In this document: positions 12,120 to 28,315 of the stretch, piece after piece
Layout of the letters: every line of letters starts with the position of its first letter
How positions within the stretch are numbered: position 1 is the first letter of the stretch
Source of the DNA: Hevea brasiliensis
Taxonomy: Eukaryota > Streptophyta > Magnoliopsida > Malpighiales > Euphorbiaceae
Direction of reading: 5' to 3'
DNA: 64,000 bases
Assembly: GCF_030052815.1 (NCBI RefSeq)
Contig: NC_079500.1
Span: 1,674,001 to 1,738,000 of the forward strand
Position numbers and translations under genes: made by a program
The notes under the pieces: generated by a model
Told to the model about the DNA's origin: nothing
Databases searched by the model: none
What the model saw: only the letters and a program-made list of their open reading frames with translations

Positions 12120-12560
12120 CACGATCATGGGTTAGAGTGTTCAAAATTTGCAGAACACCACCTTTGCCAAATGCAAGCAGAAACAATGAAAAGAGCCAAC
12201 GGAGGTGCAGGATAAGCAGCATCAGCGAGAGCCGAGAGGTTATAACCTTGGTTAGCAAGTGAATCAGCTAATAATAATAATAATAAATTTCTTTATTGCC
12301 TCTCTAAAACAATGAGTGAACCTGCAGTTGATAAGGGAAGAGACTAATCATATCATCAATCTTGTTCGATTGAGATTGCTAGGGAGATGATGCGATGAAC
12401 CACCCTTCGAAGAGCAAAATCTGGTTCAATTTGCAGGTCCTCTCTTTACGAAGAATGGTTCTTTCAGTGTTCCAAAAAGAGATCCGTCAATGTACCACTT
12501 AAGCTTACATTAATTCTAAAGGACGAGGAATCCAAAAGAGCAAAATCTTCAATGCTTTGA
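12120..12560 (-). pseudogene. LINE-type RNase H remnant
   Basis: Reading the minus strand, about 12550-12480 gives KWYIDGSLFG, like the WxKxNxDGS start of plant non-LTR retrotransposon RNase H. 12270-12110 gives ADSLANQGYNLSALADAAYP and a stop (NP*), like the ADxLAN end of that domain. A TAA/TTA trinucleotide run (12272-12286) and several frame breaks lie between. It is most likely the 3' coding end of a decayed LINE, though a domesticated RNase H-like gene fragment is possible. Assignment rests on short motifs only. Confidence 0.45.
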
Positions 12561-15500
12561 AAGGCCAAGACTTTGTAGTGCCCCACTATGAGCTGATTTG
12601 AAGCACAATTACGAATCATAGAAGTTAATCCATATATGGAAGAGGGAACAACAATGCCTGCATTAGAATACCAAATTCAACTTACCACAACAAATCCAAG
12701 AAGAAGGCTTTGGAGAAGAAGGATGAACATATATATGCATGCATGATAGAGATTCAAGAAAAAAAATATTTTCATTTAAGAGTTGATTTGAAGCACATAA
12801 TTCAAATGGGATCCACATATCATATGACTGACTGAAACTGTTCAGTTCCTAATCCCAAGAAAATAAACAACTCTAGTTATCCAAATTAATTATCACATAA
12901 TAATGTCGAACGTCTCCTTGAGGGGGACATAATAAGAACGTACATATATCATGCCAGAATCATTGCTAATTGCAAAGAAGAGACAGGATGGTATAATTAT
13001 AGTATGTGAAACATGACGATCTACTGGGAGAAGATCATTATGTCTAGAATATTAAAAATTGATTATTTTATATAATAGCTCATCTTTTAATCTTTTAAGC
13101 TGATAATTTTTGAGCCAGAAGCTTCATTGTGTTAAAAATATAAAATTATTTTTGTACAAAACTATTTTTGAGACTCTCACCTATTTACTTAAATTTCTGA
13201 ATTGAATAGTTTCACATGCGAATATATATTAGAGATATAAAACAATTTTTGAATTTTCCACCTATAAGTTTAAGCTTTCAAATTAAGTGATTTCTTAATA
13301 CGTTAAATTATTTTTGTCTCAAAAAATTAATGATTTATTTTTTCAATGATGAATTGTTTTCTTGAGTCCAAGTTGAATTAGAATTAGGAGATTAAATAAA
13401 ATAGGAAGTTTAGTAGAATTTAAATAATAAAATTTAATAATTAGAAGTCCCAAAAAGATTAGATTTTAGTGGCCTATATATATGAGTAGTTGGTTGGCCA
13501 TTACATTGTAAAGAGCTCACGAAATGGAGAGGTATATCGAATTTCATGAGTTTTGTTTGAGTGATTTTGAGAATAAAAAAAATAATTAGTGTTTATATAA
13601 TTATTTTTTTTAATTAGAGAATTTGTTGATGGTGTAGGATTATACAAAAACATGCTAAATTTTGTGTTCTTTAATTTGTGTAAGTGTGATTTATACAATA
13701 TTTTTCATAAAGTTTTTTTCAGAGAAAAAAAATTTTCATTAAGCAGAAGAAACTGAAAAGGTTTGAACATCTGACATAGCTAATAACAGCAAATGCAGTG
13801 GAGCATACTTCGACCACATCCTCTGCTTTACGCACCAAATAGAAAGTTCCTTTTCCCAACATGTGAAGCTGATCGAATACATACTCTTTTCTTTTGTTTG
13901 ATCTGGTCCCCAATGTATGGATCTCTTTACTTTTTACATGACTTTATTGATGAATTATTTTAATTAGTGGAATGCTTTAATTGATAATGCTTTTCAAAAG
14001 ATAAAAGTGGGGTGGAGCTTTATTAATCATTAGGGAAGGAGGGAGGGGGAATTTTCAAAATAAAAAACTTTATAATATCTGAGATTTAAAAATTTTTGTT
14101 ACTAACTTATTTAATGGCCTTCCCAAAATGATTTTAATATATGCTTTTTAAGAAAAAAAAAATAATTAACATTATGTAACCAAATTATTAAAAAGTCTAA
14201 TTTGATTTGATCCGATGTATATTACTTATCTCATTTGATAAGTATCAGGTTTTAGTTTTCTTATAAAAAATAAAATTATAAAAAAATAATTTTTAATAAA
14301 AAATTAAAATTTTAATTAAAAAAATTTAATCTTAGATGCAGTTGCTGAATTTATTAATTTATGGGTATTCATCTTTCATTTGAACTTATTTTTTATGAAT
14401 TATTTTAAATTAAATTATATAAATCATTAGAGTGATTCTATTTTATGAATTATTTAGATTTTAATTATTTTAAATTTAATATAAAATTTAAATGAATGAT
14501 AAATCATTCCATGCTAACGACAAATTAGAAATTACCACATCCGCGACAATCATCCACCTGGACCACCTCATTCCCAATTTCTTGACAAAATCTTTTCATC
14601 ATTCATCAATCATCATATAGCTGATGGTTGTTATCAATAATACGTATGATAGCTAATTGTTATTGGTATATAAAACGATTAATAAGAATATATTATTTAT
14701 TTTATTATTAAAATAGTTATGTAATTATTAATTTATTATATAATATATATATATATAAGAACTAAAAATATAGTTTTTTAAAAATATAATTAATTTTTTT
14801 ATATATATACATTTTTTTATTTTATAAGAATAAATCAACAAGTTTAATAATTATTCATAATATTTTTATATTATTTTTACAATTTTAAATAATTTACTAA
14901 TATAAAAAATTTATTTCAAGACAATTTTATAGTATATAAATTTTAAAAAAATAATATATTTTAAATAAAAAATAAAATCAAATCAACTATAAGCTAATAT
15001 AAAGAGTTTATATAATTAGCCACTTATTTTGACTGGAATCAATTACTAGTAGCTAATTCATAATTAAATTTTAGTTAGCATTATACAAAAAGATTTTTAT
15101 ATAAGTTGCAGATCATTTTAAATTAAAATATTTAAAAAAAAAAATAATTTTCATTAATTTCATTTTTTAATTAAAATACAAATTAATTAAGCAAAATTAA
15201 ATGAATTAATTTCAAATCAAATCATAAAGATCATCGACTAATTCTAAATTTTAGGGATCAATCTATTTTAATAATTTTAAATTTTATATAAATTGAAATA
15301 ATTATAAATCACTTTAAATCAAGGGAATTGATTGATTCATCAAACAAAAATGTGCCACCTCTAGATGTCAATATCTCATCGAACTAAAATCTGATTTAGC
15401 TGTGCACTGTTCAAAAAGTAATATATACTTCTCTTTCTCTGCCATATCATCTTCATTGACGCACTTTACATCAGCGGCTCGTGAATCACATGAAGATGAC

Positions 15501-18500
15501 ACTAATTTTTTTTTTTTTAATTTTTATATTACTATAATTTTATATAAAAAATTTTAAAATAAATTATTTACATAAATTATAATAGGAACTATTTTTATTT
15601 AAAGTATCTGATTATGTTAGCGGAACATTTAATTCAGCTATTTGATGGAAAGCACACTCCATTCGATAATAATCTATTTCACTATTTAATTTTATAATTT
15701 TTTTTATGAATTCGATTTTAAAAAATATATAAAATATAATAATTATTATTTTAATTTAAAGTAACTGATTCTATTAACCGAGCATTTGATTTAGATATTC
15801 TATTTTAATTTCGTAACGAATATATGCAATTGAGCAAGCCAGAAAAAATTGATATCAAATGTCAATTAAAATCTTATCTTGTTTATCATTCAGGAAGCCT
15901 ATTTTTCTACATTTTTAAACTTGAAAATGATATTATAAAATTACATTAAAATTTTTTTTATATATTAATTATAATATTACATTAAAATTTTTTCGAATAA
16001 TAAAAAAAATTATAAAACATATTTCACTATATCTTTTATTACGTCAGTCTTTTTTTGTTATAAGTAAAAAATTTAATTAATTATAAAATAAAGAAAAACT
16101 TAGTATTAACCTCATCAACTAAACTAAACCGATAGGTCACCTCATTACACCTAATCTAGATAGCAGCATATTAAGTGAAAAAACCTGAAAAATGTAATTG
16201 AGAGAAGATTTGACGATGAATTGTTAGAATAGTAATTTTTTTGATAAGCGCAATTTTTATTTTTAATGAAATTTAGGAAAAACTTAGTATGTAGCATCCG
16301 ACAATACAAACTTAGTATGTCATCAAACGTCCCCATTACACCTTTTCTGCGATAAAGCATGTTAAGTGAAAGAGCCTATCACAAAATACAAAACAGAAAA
16401 AAGTCCAAGCAAAACACCAAAGTAAAGGTTCTAGTCATACTAGTTGAGAAAATAATAAAATGACCTAAAATCACAAAATCAAAACAAAATATAGCAAATC
16501 CAAAATTTCTTTTAATAAATTTTAACATTTGTATCCATTTGAAACCTATTTGGGTTTATCTACTCAGGTTTGTGTCCGTTAAAAATAAATATGAGGTTTT
16601 CTTCCTAATATTGGGATTATATTTCCCCATTATTGGAGTTTTGTTTTTTTCACTTAATGAACAGAATTTTTTTATATTATTTTAATGAGCTATTTATGCA
16701 TGAATTGTTGATTTCTTTTTATTTGAAACTTTAAATCTTATAAGTACAGATAATAATTTTCTATAATAGACTCTGTTAGTGCGGTCTATTTCTCTATTGA
16801 TATTTGATGATTTAATCTTTTCTGTGAACTATAAAGATAACAAATTCCCGAAAAGAAAGTATTCTGAAAGGACTAAGTACTACTTGAAGAATATTTTATT
16901 ATACTCAAATCATCGCTAAATAGAAGATCTTTATTTTCTGTGTTTATATTTTTTTTTCCAGTTCTTGAACCCTATTTTTTAGTTCTTTCTTCATGAGTTA
17001 TCTGACATTATTTTAATGAAATTTTTTACCTATTAAAAAAATTATCCGTTTTTTATCTTATGAAAAGGTTATATTATATTTATCTTATAATTTTTATTAA
17101 TTAATTATTAAACTTTATTATAAAAAAAAACTTGCATGTAAAATTATCTTGTCAGTTGCCATTAATTAATTCTTTTTTTCTGTACATAATTTATCATCGA
17201 AGTATTATTATCGAGTTCTTTTTCCTTCTCATCTTTCAAGATTCTTGTTTTCTTATTTTATCACATCTCTACCCTAAATTTCATTTTTTAACTTCACTTG
17301 CAAAGTTTGTATTCACACTTCCCTTTTTCTCCAAATTTGAAGTATGAAGACTCTCCACTGCAATTATTGATCACTTTGCTCTTTCTGTGGTGGGGTGTGA
17401 GCAGACAAAAGAAAAAGAAAAAAAAAAAAAAAGAAGTTTTTTTTTTTTTTTTTTCCTTGATAAGTTAGAATCAGTTTTATTAACGAAAAAATAGGAAAAA
17501 AAAAAAAAAGAGATAATAAGTCTAAGAAACTAACCGAACATCAATAGATCTAATTCAAGACACTCAAATCTAAATTTAAAATGTTAACTAAAAAAATTTG
17601 ATAAAATAATTTAACTGAAAAAACTAATAAGAGAACACAATATTTCAAGCATTAAACATTATTTTTTATTCAATGGAGACACAATAATTGATAGACTAAA
17701 TAGGAGGTGGCTGTCTCTATTTCTCAATAAAAATGTAAATAATCTTAAAATAGGTAGATAGATAGACTTGAATTCGAAATCTTTCTACTCACTACATCTT
17801 AAAGATAAAAAAAGACCGATCAAACTACTCTTAATTGGTTTTAAACATTAAACATTAATACTTTTTTTCTATAAATTAAACATTAATACTTATCAAACGA
17901 ATAAAATCTCATCAAGAGTGAAAGTTGCCCAATCGGTTGCACATTGGTGGAGCTAAGCATCAGAGGGATTAAATGTAAAATTATAAATATTATATGTGTG
18001 AGCACATTACAAAAAATGTTAGAAAAGTATAAAATTTATTATCATAAGTTTACGGTAGTAATATATGAATTGTTGCTATAAAATTAATGCCGTATATATT
18101 TTATAATAAAATTATAATTAATGTACAAAAATTATTATTGACATTAATAATTATTGCTGCAAAAATTTTCAATAATAACAACACATGCAATAATACCTTT
18201 TTTATATACTATTAACAGCAATCGTTTATATTGTTGTTATATATTAATTTTATAGGCATCAAAATTAATAATTTTGTAAAATTTTTAATACTAATTTTAA
18301 TATTTATTATAGTGGTATATGAGAATATATGTTAAATAATATAGTATACGATTCCTATAAAAGTAATTTATTAAAATTAAAAAAGAATAATAGTATAAGA
18401 TTCATAATTCTGATCATTGCATTCAACATTATATTATTATTAGAAAAGTATATTCAATCGCTTATATTCAATATTATTAGTAAAGTACTGCTGATGTGTA

Positions 18501-19738
18501 TTAATACAATAATCCATTTTCATCCATTGATTATTAAAATTGAATACAAATTTTTAATTTATGTTATTTTCTATCGGTAGATCCAATTATTGTCGCTATA
18601 AAATAAAAAAAAATAAAAATTAAAATTAAGGGAGAGAAAAAGTTAAAGAAAATATAGTAAAAATATAGAAAAAAAGAGATGAGAAGAAAAAAAAAAAAAA
18701 AAAAACAAAGGATAGAGAAATAAATATTTTTATTTTTGCATCAACCACATAAACATTAATTATCTGGTTCTTTAACTTTCTTTTATTTATTTATATTTTT
18801 TATTGAAAGTCGTAAAAGATATCAAGAGCTAATTCATGATATCTATCGTTACATGCTAAGGCGTACATTTATCTATTAAGATTTTTGGGAATCTGATTAG
18901 CATTAGGGCGAGAGTTACTGTTGAAAAAAAGAATAAATCATATAAATTAGAGAGTATTAAAAAATAATTTAAAATTAAATTTAATAAATTTTGATTATTA
19001 AAATATTAAAGTAACAAAATAATTTTTTAAAATAATTTTTTAAATATCATCTAATTTTTTTTTTTTGACGAATAATTTTAACTCTGAATTACAATGCCAA
19101 ATATGTACTAAATGTAAATGTAAATGTTTAATATGATTTCAAATTGAATTATTAAAAGTACGTTCAAATTTACTATTGGTTTTTAGTTTTTTCATTTTTT
19201 GAAAATAAAAAACTGTTCTTATTTTCTAAACTTTTTTTTTCAAATATTTTTTGATAAATGAAGGGGAAAATGTGTTGAACTTGTGAAAATTAAATAATTA
19301 GGCTAAAAAAAATCAAAGTAAAATTTCGCCATAATATGGGAAGAATTGTTTCATGTTAGAGGGAGATATGATGAGGACAGCCAGACATGTGAAGCCATGG
19401 AGGAAAGTAGGCAGGCATTGACTAATGAGTATTACTAGAATCATGTGAGGGAGGTAGAGGAACACGTTAATAATGAGCAATTGAAAAATAGAAAACAAGG
19501 ATCCACGCTTTAATGTTCTGTATTCCTTATTCTTTAAGGAAAATAAATATCAATTTGAGGAACACGTTTTGTTTTAATGTTTCCATATTCCTTATTCTTT
19601 GGTTTTATTCATATTTATTCTAAAGTTCATTACACCACAAGCTAGGTCACTGGAGCTGAGCAATAGCCTAGTTATATTATTTAATTGCAAGAGACAAAGG
19701 CCAGATTGATATGGCACCTTTACGAGGCACAACACAAG
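12561..19738. other. AT-rich intergenic DNA
   Basis: About 7 kb with no supported gene. It is rich in poly(A)/poly(T) runs (for example 15509-15521, 17409-17455, 18688-18705). 17230-17420 resembles the 11490-11590 part of the upstream duplicate (CTTCCCTTT...CAAATTTGA, TTTCTGTGGTGG, GAGCAGA). A short minus-strand ORF at 13719-13913 has no recognisable family. The region just before 19739 would hold the 3' untranslated part of the glucosidase locus. Confidence 0.5.
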
Positions 19739-21442
<1,704 letters not shown>

Positions 21443-21613
21443 CCCCCCCTCAAGCTAATGGCGGTAAAACTTAGAGCCGAAGCTTGTCATGGTGCTTGTC
21501 AAACAAACGTTGGCCTAAAGGCTTGGTTAAGATATCTGCTACCTAATCTTCAGAAGAAAGAAATCGAACTTGGATTGTACCATTGGCTACCTGCTCTCGC
21601 ACAAAGTGATAGT

Positions 21614-22800
21614 CTAATTCGATGTGTTTGGTGTGAGCATGGAATACCGGGTTGGCACTGAGATAAATAGCTCCAACATTGTAACATTGTCACACCACAG
21701 GACAACAGGCTGTGGAAGAGGATAACCAAGTTCACGTAAAAGAGACTGAACCCACATAACTTCAACAGTGGCATTGGCTAAAGCTTTATATTCGCTTTCC
21801 GTAGAGAAGTGAGCTATTGTAGGCTGCTTCTTGGACATCCAAGAAATTAAGTTGCGACCGAGGTAGAGAGCATACCCATTGGTGGACCGACGATCATCTA
21901 TATCACTACCCCAGTCACTATCCGAAAAACATTGCAAGTCCAAAGGTAAGCCTTTAGCAAAGAATAGGCCATATGATTTAGTGTGCTGAAGATAACGCAG
22001 CAATCTCTTAATGGCTTTCCAATGATCATCTGTTGGATTATGCATAAATTGACACAATTTATTGACTGCAAAAGAGATATCTGGTCGGGTTAAGGTCACA
22101 TATTGTAATCCACCAACTATTTGCCGATAGAGAACACCATCATCAAAAGAGACTCCATTGTATTTAGTAAGTGGGGGAGTGGTGGCCATAGGAGTTTGAC
22201 AGGGCTTGCAATTCAGCATTGATCCTTGAGAAAGAAGATCCACAATATATTTCTGTTGATTGAGCAATAAGCCAACAGAAGTGTGATGCACCTCTAAGCC
22301 GAGGAAATAATGCAATGCTCCAATATCTCTAATCGGAAAAGCCTCCTTGATCTTAGACATGAACCACTGTAAATAAGAATTGTCAGAACAAGTAACCAAG
22401 ATGTCATCAACGTTTATAAGGATGAATAAAGAGACACCACCATTGCGATAGATAAAGAGACTGGAATCAGCCTTAGATGCAATAAATCCTAACTGAAGTA
22501 AGAAGCTGGACAAATGACAAAACTAGGCTCGTGGTGCCTGTTTTAGCCCATATAATGATTTTCGTAGCTTACAAACATAGGAGGGAGAAGCAGGATCAAC
22601 AAATCCTTTTGGTTGGTCCATAAAAATTTCATGATCCAAATAGCCATGGAGAAAGGCATTAGATATGTCGAGTTGTCGGATTGCCAACCATGTGCCATTG
22701 CTAAAGAGAGCACTGTGCGAATCGTTGACATCTTCACTACTGGACTAAATGTCTCATCGTAATCTAATCCATCCTGTTGAGAGTACCCCTTGGCTACCAA
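21614..22800 (-). pseudogene. Copia reverse transcriptase and RNase H
   Basis: 22800-22543 carries [19 protein letters not shown], the copia RT start. 22513-21614 carries the active site as LINVDDILVT, the DIGALHYFLGLEV string, YRQIVGGLQYVTLTRPDISF, then RNase H (CFSDSDWGSDIDDRRSTNG, SWMSKKQPTIAHFSTESEYKAL). The usual YVDD is INVDD here. A stop lies near 22525 between the two frames, after the [12 protein letters not shown] segment, and the C-terminus is frame-shifted near 21650. Confidence 0.85.
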
Positions 22801-22879
22801 ACGAGCCTTATACCTATCTACTGAACCATCAGGTTTTCTTTTGATTCTGTAAATCCACTTGTTCCCAACTATATTTTTA

Positions 22880-23700
22880 TTTGGTGGTCAAGGTACTAAC
22901 TCCCATGTTTGATTCTGCATTAAAGAATTAATCTCTTGGGACATAGCATCTCTCCATTCAGAATAAGAACTGGCCTGGCTATAAGTCTTTGGATCAAACT
23001 TTAGATAATCAGTGTCCTTAGTAATAAGATTGACAACACGCTTCTGCATAATTTTAGGCCGTAATGTCATAGCATGTGTGTGCATATCAGATTGTGTAGC
23101 AGGATTAGAGTGAGAGGAGGTAAGAGGATAACGAGATAAGTCAATGGACAGATTGAGGGATGGATAAGTAGACGATCACAACTTGACTAGTATTAGAATT
23201 CGAAACAGAGTGGTTTGGTGAGGCAGGGGTTGGGAGATCTGATGACACAGGTTGTTGATTAGGAGTGAAAATTTGCTGATTTTGGGGAGGAGAAATACGT
23301 GATGGAGATGAGGTTGAATTCAAAATAGGAGATAAAGGAGGAGATTGATTTAGTAACTGACCTGAATTTGCTCTAGTTGCCAAGTGAGGTGTTGAATGTC
23401 CAATCAATACAAGCCATGGCGTATTTGCAGACGAGTTGGATGTAAAGGGCATGGGCGACATGACAGGAAGCCTAAAAGGAAACATAAACTCATTAAACTT
23501 GACTTGACGAACCAAATAAATGCGACCTATTGTGGGAAATAGGAACACCATGTCCATTACCAACATGGACTTGATCATCACCCTTGTACTCATGTGCAAC
23601 ACTAAGAGTAGACATATCAGGTGTAATGTGGAAATTGGCTGCAGCGTCAGGAAACCAAGTGACTGGTGCTGGAGTAGGTTGCTGATGTGAATGAACAGAA
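22880..23700 (-). pseudogene. Copia protease/integrase remnant with large internal deletion
   Basis: About 23700-23530 gives TWFPDAAANFHITPDMSTL, a decayed protease region in which the usual DSGA-type site reads DAAA. The frame then joins directly to the integrase C-terminal VKFNEFMFPF segment near 23500, followed by a Ser/Pro/Gln-rich linker (23602-23141 frame) and the start of RT (23085-22888, WRDAMSQEINSLMQNQTWELVP). Roughly the integrase core and its zinc finger are missing. Confidence 0.75.
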
Positions 23701-23711
23701 TGATAATTTAC

Positions 23712-24584
23712 TTATGGAGAAGATGTACGAAAACCACTATTAAATGAAGGATTGAATCGCCTGCGACACTTATTAGCGGTGTGATTTTTAAGACCACAAA
23801 TCTGACATGGAGCACAAGGCTTGAAATTATTATTGATGAAAGAAGAAGCAGGACGTGCAGGTGTTGGCAAGAGAGGCGGATTTAGTGAAGATCGAATAAC
23901 AGCGTTGACAGTAGGAGGTTCATGTGCACTTTTGATTAAGATTTCAAGGGCTACAAGCTGCCCATACAGTTCATAAAATGAAACAAGTTCAGTCCGAAGA
24001 TTTAAGGCAGTGATTATAGGATGATATTCAACTCCTGTATTTCGATAAATGATAGCATTGAATTCTGCAGGTTGAAGAGGTCGACCTGCTACTTGTAGTT
24101 TGTCAGCTAACTGCTTTGCACGATGAAGATATTCAGAAACAGAGAGATCATTTTTCTTCAGCTCCTGGAGCTCAATGTGGATTTGGAGCTGTCGATTTTG
24201 AGAAATTGAGCCAAAAGCTTTGGCAAGAGCTTGCCAGACCTCCAAAGAAGATGACAGCCCAATAATATATGGAAAAATTTCCTCAGTAATGGAGGAAAGC
24301 AGCCAACTTAGGAGCATTTGATCTTTTTGAAACTAACTTTCATAATCAGGATTGGGGACAAGTTCAGAGGTAGTGGAACTAACAATAGTTTTAGAAGGAG
24401 CAGTGAAAGTGCCATCAACAAATCCTTGTAATTTTTGATAATTAAGTAGAGGTAAAAACTGAGCTTTCCAAGCAAGATAATTCTTGTTGGTTAGCTTGAT
24501 AGAGAAGGTGTGGTGAGCAGATGAATGAGAGGATGAGAAGGATGAAGTCAAGGTGGACGAAGTGGCTGAAGAGGAAGAACTCAT
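23712..24584 (-). pseudogene. Copia gag, broken by one stop
   Basis: Gag starts at ATG 24584 (MSSSSSATSS) with the LTNKNYLAWKAQFLPLL string of copia gags. It is interrupted at about 24333-24335 by TAG where a Trp codon (TGG) is expected, and continues as the UBN2-type domain (SVSEYLHRAKQLADKLQ). It ends with a CCHC zinc knuckle, CQICGLKNHTANKC (about 23750-23800). Apart from the nonsense codon the frame is preserved. Confidence 0.8.
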
Positions 24585-24597
24585 GATGAGAACAGAA

Positions 24598-24608
24598 GCT
24601 CTGATACC
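24598..24608 (-). other. Copia primer-binding site, tRNA-iMet type
   Basis: The plus strand reads GCTCTGATACC, the 3' part of plant initiator tRNA-Met, immediately next to the LTR. Confidence 0.85.
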
Positions 24609-26774
24609 TGTATTTCTCTCTTTGTATATAAACAGTATACAAGTACAAAGTATATATAAGCTAGTTACAGAAAAGAAAGATAAGAAAGTATACAATTGAA
24701 TTTTAAATCTAATATGATATCCAAACCTGTGACGCCCCTTACCCGTCTATTGTATAGACGAGCAAGAAGTGCCACATTCGGTGCCGGAGCACCCTATCTT
24801 GTCTTGTCATGTCTATTGTAAATTTTAATGTCCTTTAAATCAGGTAATTTACGTGTAGAATTTTTTTTTTTTTTTTATATCTTATTTTTGTGGAGACCCG
24901 AACAGATCCTCCTCTGTTTTATTAGCATCTGGCGGGTTCCACTATCACCTGTTAACATATTCATAGTCATCTCACATATTTCCATATCATATTCTCTTTT
25001 ATCATATCATTCGCAACTATTTATGAGATCTCAAAATGAAGTGTCATCTATTGCATTCATATTGAAATTCATAGATAATAAATTATAAGTTTTCATTTCA
25101 AGTCCAAAATAAAATACATCATAAACTAGTAATTACATCATGACTAGACATAATGAACCAAAATACTAGTCTACACATGGGCCCTACCAAAATACAAAAG
25201 ACTGATGAGGTGACTCTGATCGATGGCGAGATCCGTGGGACTCGTCCAAATACTCTTTGTGGCGTGCGATCTTGATACCTACGCGATGGAAAACCAACGC
25301 GCTAAGCATAACGCTTAGTGGTGCATAATTTATAATAACAATAATTAAACAATTGAATTAATATTTACAAATCATAAATTCTGGGTCTTTTATATATATA
25401 TATTTTTTTTATTACACTTTGGAAACAATTAAAATTATTGGGATCTTTCCTGTTTACTTATTGTATATTCAGTATTAATTAATTATTATCAATGCCCAAG
25501 AAACCTATAACAAATTATAAAAGCTGGATACACGGGAGTATACGGGTTAGACAGCCATATGTCTACCTCAGATACATCGTGCACGAGGCCGGTATCGGCA
25601 CGAGACATTGTCGAGCTTGTAAAGCCGTAAATAAAGTAAGCACAATGGCGATGGTAGGCATATAGCCTGTAGAACAATCATATCAGACATATATTGTCAG
25701 TTCATGATTTGCTCTATAAGCAGTACTGCTATCTGTGGTCCCTAATTGGTATACCAATTTATCCAAACTAAATAAATAAGTCTAGGTATACTATGGGCAA
25801 TTAAACATTTTTAATTATTTTAGCACTATTCACTGTTACTATTTTCTAGTACTGTTCATTGGTACCATTAATTTCATATTAATGGGACATTAGTCCTAAT
25901 TTACATATTCATATCATTTTTAATATTTAATTATCCTTATGAGAATTTTAATTATCATATATAGCATTTTTCCCATGAACCTTCCTTTAGGTTCATGTTG
26001 ATGTGTTATCTTTATCTAGGAATTTGACTAGGTTAGGATGTCTATTTAGTCACACTTACTTCATAACAATTATTCCTCTATGTTTAAACTTGAATTTCAG
26101 TTTTTGAATCACTGAATTTGGAGTTATAGAACTCAAGTTATGGTCAAAATACCATAACTGGTCCCTTTGCCTCTAAGCTGTCCAGAATTTAAAATTTCTA
26201 GTCAATAAACTTTGACCAGTCTTTTGATCATTTTATGGTCATTTTTAGACTTAGGTTCCTTCACAAGATATGTTCCTCTATGTCTTAGGGACTCCCAGGT
26301 ACAATTTCATAATTTTTCAAGCTTGGTATAGTGAGTTATGGTCAATGTATTAACCTGGACTCTCAGTCCTATAAGGGCAAAAATCAACTTCAGGGCAGTA
26401 TGTTTGACCCTCTTTTTAGGGTCTTTACACTTAGAATTTGGCAAAGGTGTCTAAATCAATATTGTATCCCTAAGTATCATGTTTCTACATCATATTGGCA
26501 AATCTCAAATGGAATTTCCTAGTGGGAGTTATGGCCAAATGAACACACAGGTATCAAATGGCATTCTGGGTTCAACTTAACATTTTCTAGATTTCAATTC
26601 CTAACTTTGGCTAATATTTTCCCTAGGATGCAATGGTTTCTAGAGCTTGGTCAAAACATAAAAATTGTTGTGCTATGTCTTATAAAACTTTTGGCACTAG
26701 TTTCACTCAATTTGCAGCTTTGGAGACCAAGTTATGGCATTTTTGCCAAAACTGGTCAAGCATACCAAAGGAAC

Positions 26775-27375
26775 AGTATTTTGGTCATTTTTTGGGTTGG
26801 CAGTTTCAGTGACCCAACTTGTGCTAACAATTTGAATTTGTTAAAGGCAAAACTGGGTTAAGTGGTCTTCATGAAAAGTGTAGCCCTATGTCTAAACTTT
26901 CCATGGTTAAAATTTTAGGTCATTTGGACCAGTATAGAGAGAGTTATGACCAAATGAACACGTACTGTTCATTTGGTCATTTTCTGGGTTGGCAGTTTCA
27001 GTGACCCAACTTGTGCTAACAATTTGAATTTGTTAAAGGCAAAACTGGGTTAAGTGGTTTTCATGAAAAGTATAGCCCTATGTCTAAACTTTCCATGGTT
27101 AAAATTTTAGGTTATTTGGACCAGTATAGAGAGAGTTATGACCAAATGAACACGTACTGTTCATTTGGTCATTTTCTGGGTTGGCAGTTTCAGTGACCCA
27201 ACTTGTGCCAACAATTTGAATTTGTTAAAGGCAAAACTGGGTTAAGTGGTCTTCATGAAAAGTGTAGCCCTATGTCTAAACTTTCCATGGTTAAAATTTT
27301 AGGTCATTTGGACCAGTATAGAGAGAGTTATGACCAAATGAACACGTACTGTTCATTTGGTCATTTTCTGGGTTG
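26775..27375. repeat. 191-192 bp tandem repeats in the solo LTR
   Basis: About three copies of a 191-192 bp unit are present. The same point, CAAATGAACACG, recurs at 26951, 27143 and 27334. Each copy holds a 31-bp palindrome (26948-26978, 27140-27170, 27332-27362) with arms GACCAAATGAACA and TGTTCATTTGGTC. Copies are nearly identical, so the duplication is younger than the LTR family. Confidence 0.88.
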
Positions 27376-28129
27376 GGTTGCAAGGAAATCCGAATTTGGG
27401 CAGTATTTAGGTCAAGTTTTGGACAGAATTTGGGCATGGTTTCTTCATGGAAAATGGGCTATTTTGGGTCTAGTTTCACCTCCAATTGGCCTCATACCAA
27501 TTGGAGTCACACAATTTTATTTATGGCCTAAAATGTACACTGCCCTCAACAAACACAACCTGCAGAAAATTGGCACTTCCAAAACTCAATCTCCTCCAAC
27601 TTCCTTACTTCAATTTGCATGTAATACACTTCTATAAGCAACAATCTCCTCCCAATAGATCAATTTCAACATTTTACACAAAGTCCTCAACATTTACACA
27701 AGCCCTAGTTTTCAAAGTTTCCAATTTACACAAACACTACACAATCAAACACCCAAACATTTCAACTAATTACACATTCTCATGGAACCATTTTTCATCA
27801 CTTAAAAGCAATAAACTTCAAGTTCCATGGCTGCCAAAAATTCAAGGGTTCTTTCCTCTAGATTTTCTTTTTGTTTTAATGGTATTTATGCTTAGCTAAA
27901 CATGCTTTTCATGTTTAATAAAGAGAAGAAGAGGGATTAGTGCACTAACCTCTTGTGACCCACTTCAAACTTTAATCTTTCTTCTTCTTATGGATATCTA
28001 AAGCTTCCTTATGGTGTGGGCTAAATTTTTTGTGAAGGGGTCTATGGGTTTTGGGGAGGAGGAAGCTTGGAAAATCAAGCTTTAAGAAGAACAAAAATGG
28101 AGGGAGGGAGACACTAAGGGAGACGGCAA

Positions 28130-28315
28130 GGAGGGAGAGAGAGAGAGAGAGAAGAGGGAAGAAGAAGATGGTTGGTGGGGTTTTGTCTCTTGTGAGTATT
28201 TATATATATACATTTATGTGTACTTTATTATTTTTAATTTTCATAAATCTATTTCCTTTCTTTTCTTTTCTTTCCTTTTCTTTTCTTTCCTTTTCTTCTT
28301 CCTTCTCTTCTCATT
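28130..28315. repeat. Purine and pyrimidine simple repeats
   Basis: A (GA)n run at 28134-28152 and a TTTTCTTTCC-type polypyrimidine tract at 28251-28314 lie inside the solo LTR. Confidence 0.8.

Noticed and set aside
13719..13913. Short ORF with LGKGTFYLVRKA, reminiscent of a protein kinase glycine loop
   Set aside because: Nothing else of a kinase domain follows and the neighbourhood is decayed AT-rich DNA; chance resemblance.
18050..18600. Possible transposon with GTTGCTATAAAAT/GTCGCTATAAAAT ends
   Set aside because: The motifs are in the same orientation, and no inverted ends or target-site duplication could be found.
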